From an uncultured Pelagibacteraceae bacterium (GTDB lineage Bacteria > Pseudomonadota > Alphaproteobacteria > Pelagibacterales > Pelagibacteraceae), in NCBI GenBank assembly GCA_902556065.1, contig CACDUV010000007.1, positions 1-38,100 on the forward strand: 38,100 nt of DNA, given 5' to 3'. Below, piece by piece: positions 35,540-38,100 of this stretch. Position numbers and translations under genes: made by a program. Position 1 is the stretch's first letter. Each line of letters opens with the position of its first letter. The notes beneath the pieces are model-generated. The model ran no database searches, was not told the DNA's origin, and worked only from the letters and a program-made list of their open reading frames with translations.

Positions 35540-36286
35540 TTATGCCAATAATCTAAATCCCATTCTTATTGCAACAAAAATAACTAAAAAAGAAGTTATA
35601 AGAGCTAGTACTTTGTGTGATAAAAATTTGATATTAAGAAAACTTCCAATTTGTCCACCGATTAAAACAGCAACAAACAAAGGCCAGTAGTTTAAAAATT
35701 CATGTAAAACTATATCTTTTGTCAATTGTCCTGCTATACCAAAAATAGAGTTGATCAATATAAATAGAGATGCGGTACTAGTTATATGTCTTGGGTAACC
35801 AGCTTTAAGAAGAAACAAAATTGGACTTAAAAATATTCCCCCACCTATTCCCACTAAACCAGATATAAATCCAATAATAGAACCAATAATAATAGAAATT
35901 AATTTTGGGATCTTTTTAATTTTTATTTGATCTTTGGTGAATGATTTGCTCTCTAATAATAAAAAAATACCTGCTATTAATAAAATAAGAAAAAGTAAAA
36001 TTTCAAATAAATCTTTATCTATTGAAACAGAAGCTCCAAAAAAAGCAAAAGGTACAGATCCAATCAAATAAGGCGCAAGTAAATTTAAATTTATATTCTT
36101 TGTTCTTAAAAAATTTATAGAATTACCAGATACAACAATAATATTACAAATTAACGCTATAATTGGAAAAATATAGAATGGGATATCCCAAATTAACATC
36201 AAAGCGAGATAAGTAGACCCACCACCAAAACCAATACTAGAGTATAAAATTGCAGTTATAAAAAAAAATATTGTAAGTATAATCAT
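35540..36286 (-). CDS. TauE/SafE-family sulfite/sulfoacetate exporter-like permease
   Basis: 248 residues, almost entirely hydrophobic, about eight membrane segments in two repeats. Motifs YSSIGFGGGSTYLALML in the first half and GFISGLVGIGGGIFLSPILFLL in the second are the paired glycine-rich loops of TauE/SafE (DUF81) proteins. Members export sulfite, sulfoacetate or other organic anions. The nearby methyltransferase and MsrPQ genes make a sulfur-related role plausible but not shown. Its ATG is 14 bases from the divergent moaB ATG. Confidence 0.87.
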   Translation of the reverse strand: MIILTIFFFITAILYSSIGFGGGSTYLALMLIWDIPFYIFPIIALICNIIVVSGNSINFLRTKNINLNLLAPYLIGSVPFAFFGASVSIDKDLFEILLFLILLIAGIFLLLESKSFTKDQIKIKKIPKLISIIIGSIIGFISGLVGIGGGIFLSPILFLLKAGYPRHITSTASLFILINSIFGIAGQLTKDIVLHEFLNYWPLFVAVLIGGQIGSFLNIKFLSHKVLALITSFLVIFVAIRMGFRLLA

Positions 36287-36300
36287 TTTTGAAATTTATT

Positions 36301-36801
36301 ATGATTGTAAATATAGCTTTATTAACTGTAACAGATACAAGAACAATTGATAACGATAAATCGGGTGCAATCTTGGTTGAAAAAATTAAAGAAGCCAAGC
36401 ATAAGCTTATCGAGAGAAAAATCTGCAAAGATAATAAGGCCGATATAGTCGAAATTTTAAAAGACTGGACTAATCATAAAGACATTGATGTTATCATTAC
36501 AACTGGCGGCACAGGTTTGACTGGAAGAGATATCACGCCTGAAGCTATTGATGAAATAGCAGACAAACAAATTCCAGGATTTGGCGAAGTATTCAGGACT
36601 ATTAGTTTGAAAACAGTTGGAACTTCCTCAATTCAATCTAGAGCGTGCGCAGTTTTATCAAATGGTAAATATATATTTGCATTACCAGGATCTTCAGGCG
36701 GTGTAACAGATGCTTGGGAAGGTATTTTAAAACATCAATTGGATATTAATCATAAACCCTGTAATTTCGTAGAATTATTTCCTAGATTAAAAGAAAAATA
36801 A
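36301..36801 (+). CDS. moaB: Molybdenum cofactor biosynthesis protein B (MoaB/Mog-like)
   Basis: 166 residues from the ATG at 36301; an in-frame TTG at 36289 would add four residues and is less favoured. The MoCF fold is clear: VNIALLTVTDTRTI, the DVIITTGGTGLTGRDITPEAI loop, PGFGEVFR and the FALPGSSGGVTDAW region. It binds or adenylylates molybdopterin. It is transcribed alone between two opposite-strand blocks. The only visible molybdoenzyme gene in the window is msrP. The stop abuts the DUF1244 stop with no base between. Confidence 0.92.
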   Translation: MIVNIALLTVTDTRTIDNDKSGAILVEKIKEAKHKLIERKICKDNKADIVEILKDWTNHKDIDVIITTGGTGLTGRDITPEAIDEIADKQIPGFGEVFRTISLKTVGTSSIQSRACAVLSNGKYIFALPGSSGGVTDAWEGILKHQLDINHKPCNFVELFPRLKEK

Positions 36802-37047
36802 TTACTTCTGATATTTTTCTTTCCACTCAGAGTAGGGCATTCCATAAACATGTTGCCTTGCATCAGGATCTGATATCTCTATTCCCTTTTTCTCAGCTTC
36901 TTCTCTGTACCATCTAGACAAACAATTTCGACAAAACCCTGCTAAATTCATCAAATCAATATTTTGTACATCTTTTCTTTCACCTAGATGTTTCATTAAT
37001 CTTTCAAGTGTAGCTGATTGAATTTCTTTTTTTAAATTATCATCCAT
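36802..37047 (-). CDS. DUF1244 domain-containing small protein
   Basis: 81 residues. The pattern LERLMKHLGERKDVQNIDLMNLAGFCRNCL, here split as LERLMKHLGER and NLAGFCRNCLSRWY, with a later SDPDARQHVYGMPYSEWKEK is the DUF1244 family, found widely in proteobacteria. It is short, soluble and has two cysteines (FCRNC) that could bind metal. The role is unknown. It overlaps the end of msrQ by 8 bases, so it is the last gene of the msrP-msrQ-DUF1244 unit. Confidence 0.9.
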   Translation of the reverse strand: MDDNLKKEIQSATLERLMKHLGERKDVQNIDLMNLAGFCRNCLSRWYREEAEKKGIEISDPDARQHVYGMPYSEWKEKYQK

Positions 37048-37624
37048 AATTTATATTTCTATTTTTAATTTTTATTCTAAATGCTAACAACAATATTATT
37101 ATTATAAAGTATATTAAAGGCTTAAAAAAAATAGTTTTTGATAACCAAATGTAATGAAGAGAACCAAAAATGGCTATTACATAAATTAGTCTGTGTAATT
37201 TTTTCCAATTATTTTTAAGTAACATTACCATTTTTTTTGAAGAGGTAATTACCAAAGGAATTAATAGTAGCCATGCTGCGAAACCAATGAATACATATTT
37301 TTTTTTAACAACATCATTAAATATTGGTTGCCAATCAAATCTATAATCTAATCCAACATAAGTTAACAAATGAAGTGTTGCGTAGAAAAACACAAATAAA
37401 CCTAACATTCTTCTAAAATTTATCCACAATGATAATTTAGTAAATTTTTTAAGTGGACTCATGCTCAAAGTTAAACAAATAAAAATAAGCGTCCATTCTC
37501 CTGTAAAATGAGTAATTTCTTTTACTGGTTCAGGACCTAGTTTATTAAAAAAAATTTTGTAAGTGATGATAAGGAAAGGAAATAAACTCAAAATGAAAAC
37601 ACTTGGCTTCAAATATTTTGTCAT
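37040..37624 (-). CDS. msrQ: MsrQ, heme-binding membrane subunit of the MsrPQ methionine sulfoxide reductase
   Basis: 194 residues with about six hydrophobic segments (roughly 8-26, 48-60, 72-92, 108-126, 144-162, 166-184). Heme-ligand candidates include the His in ITHFTGEW, HLLTYVG, KKLHRLIYV and SLHYIWL, as in the YedZ/MsrQ family. It carries electrons from the quinone pool to MsrP in the periplasm. Its start overlaps the msrP stop by one base and its end overlaps the DUF1244 gene by 8 bases. Confidence 0.92.
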   Translation of the reverse strand: MTKYLKPSVFILSLFPFLIITYKIFFNKLGPEPVKEITHFTGEWTLIFICLTLSMSPLKKFTKLSLWINFRRMLGLFVFFYATLHLLTYVGLDYRFDWQPIFNDVVKKKYVFIGFAAWLLLIPLVITSSKKMVMLLKNNWKKLHRLIYVIAIFGSLHYIWLSKTIFFKPLIYFIIIILLLAFRIKIKNRNINYG

Positions 37625-38100
37625 TAAAAATATTTTTTTAAATCCATACCAGTATATAAATTCGCAACTTGATCTCCGTAACCATTAAACATAGTTGTTG
37701 GAATTCTAGGACTGATTATACTTTCGCCAATAACCCTTTCTGTTGCTTGAGACCATCTAGGATGATCAACTGTTGGATTTACATTAGAATAAAAACCATA
37801 CTCTTTTGGAGAAGCTTTCATCCATGAGGAGGTAGGCATTTTTTCAACTAATTTTATATTCACGATTGCTTTGGCGCTTTTAAATCCATACTTCCAAGGA
37901 ACCATTAATCTTAAAGGTGAACCATTTTGATTGGGTAATTTTTTTCCATATAAACCTGTAACCATAATGGTCAGATCGTGCATAGCTTCATCTATTCTTA
38001 AACCTTCTTTATAAGGCCAATCTAAAATTGGATATCTTTGTCCAATCATTTGTTCTGGATCTAGTATAGAAGTAAACTTAACAAATTTTGCCTTACTATT
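37624..38100 (-). CDS. msrP: MsrP, periplasmic molybdoenzyme subunit of MsrPQ (C-terminal part; runs off the window)
   Basis: The frame is open from 38100 to the stop at 37624, giving 158 C-terminal residues. Matching family sequence includes [62 protein letters not shown] and [11 protein letters not shown]. MsrP (YedY) reduces methionine sulfoxide in periplasmic proteins using a molybdopterin cofactor; the Cys that binds Mo lies upstream, outside the window. It is followed directly by msrQ. Confidence 0.95.
   Translation of the reverse strand, partial: NSKAKFVKFTSILDPEQMIGQRYPILDWPYKEGLRIDEAMHDLTIMVTGLYGKKLPNQNGSPLRLMVPWKYGFKSAKAIVNIKLVEKMPTSSWMKASPKEYGFYSNVNPTVDHPRWSQATERVIGESIISPRIPTTMFNGYGDQVANLYTGMDLKKYF

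Overview
The window is very AT-rich and densely coding. Most gene pairs touch or overlap, and no gene-free stretch exceeds 300 bases. The gene set is alphaproteobacterial: an NDUFA12-type complex I subunit, DUF2155, DUF2066 beside purM, DUF1244, an Hda-like protein before aspS, and an iscR-led SUF operon. With this base composition and compaction it looks like the chromosome of a streamlined marine SAR11 (Pelagibacterales) bacterium. That assignment is inferred from gene content and order, not from a database match. I saw no tRNA, rRNA, insertion sequence, prophage, CRISPR array or toxin-antitoxin module.

Layout. 1-1679 (-): lptF and the 5' part of lptG (lipopolysaccharide export). 1740-3597 (+): pepA and ndk. 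3587-5174 (-): purM-purN. 5186-8709 (+): DUF2066 protein, hda, aspS. 8712-9527 (-): a stand-alone protein resembling the C-terminal part of B12-dependent ribonucleotide reductase. 9639-10362 (+): NDUFA12 and DUF2155 proteins. 10359-12570 (-): aroQ-accB-accC. 12587-13571 (+): thiS-thiG. 13564-15372 (-): an RNase E/G that lacks its usual zinc motif. 15474-21538 (+): PBP1A, prfB with its programmed frameshift, and a large AsmA/YhdP-like protein with internal repeats. 21535-22764 (-): tyrS. 22810-23955 (+): anmK. 23952-24608 (-): an alpha/beta hydrolase. 24745-30851 (+): iscR-sufB-sufC-sufD-sufS-sufU-sufT-sufA behind a recognisable IscR operator. 30924-31094 (+): a 56-residue small protein. 31104-32510 (-): glnA. 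32648-34014 (+): YbaK-type deacylase and an EamA transporter. 34007-36286 (-): homocysteine S-methyltransferase family protein, 2OG-Fe(II) oxygenase, TauE/SafE permease. 36301-36801 (+): moaB. 36802-38100 (-): DUF1244 protein, msrQ and the 3' part of msrP.

How the genes work together. Most are core housekeeping: envelope assembly and recycling (LptFG, PBP1A, AnmK, AsmA-like), purine, fatty-acid, shikimate and thiazole synthesis, translation (AspRS, TyrRS, RF2, YbaK), RNA decay, Fe-S cluster assembly and nitrogen assimilation. The right end leans to sulfur and methionine chemistry: a methyltransferase, a TauE-type permease, and MsrPQ repair of oxidised methionine, whose MsrP subunit needs the molybdenum cofactor to which MoaB relates.

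No obviously new multi-gene system is visible. The observations most worth checking are the broken sufT/sufA junction near 30541, the missing zinc motif in RNase E/G, the orphan NrdJ-like tail protein, the 56-residue gene at 30924, the exact 74-residue repeats in the AsmA-like protein, and the way opposing genes share their ends.
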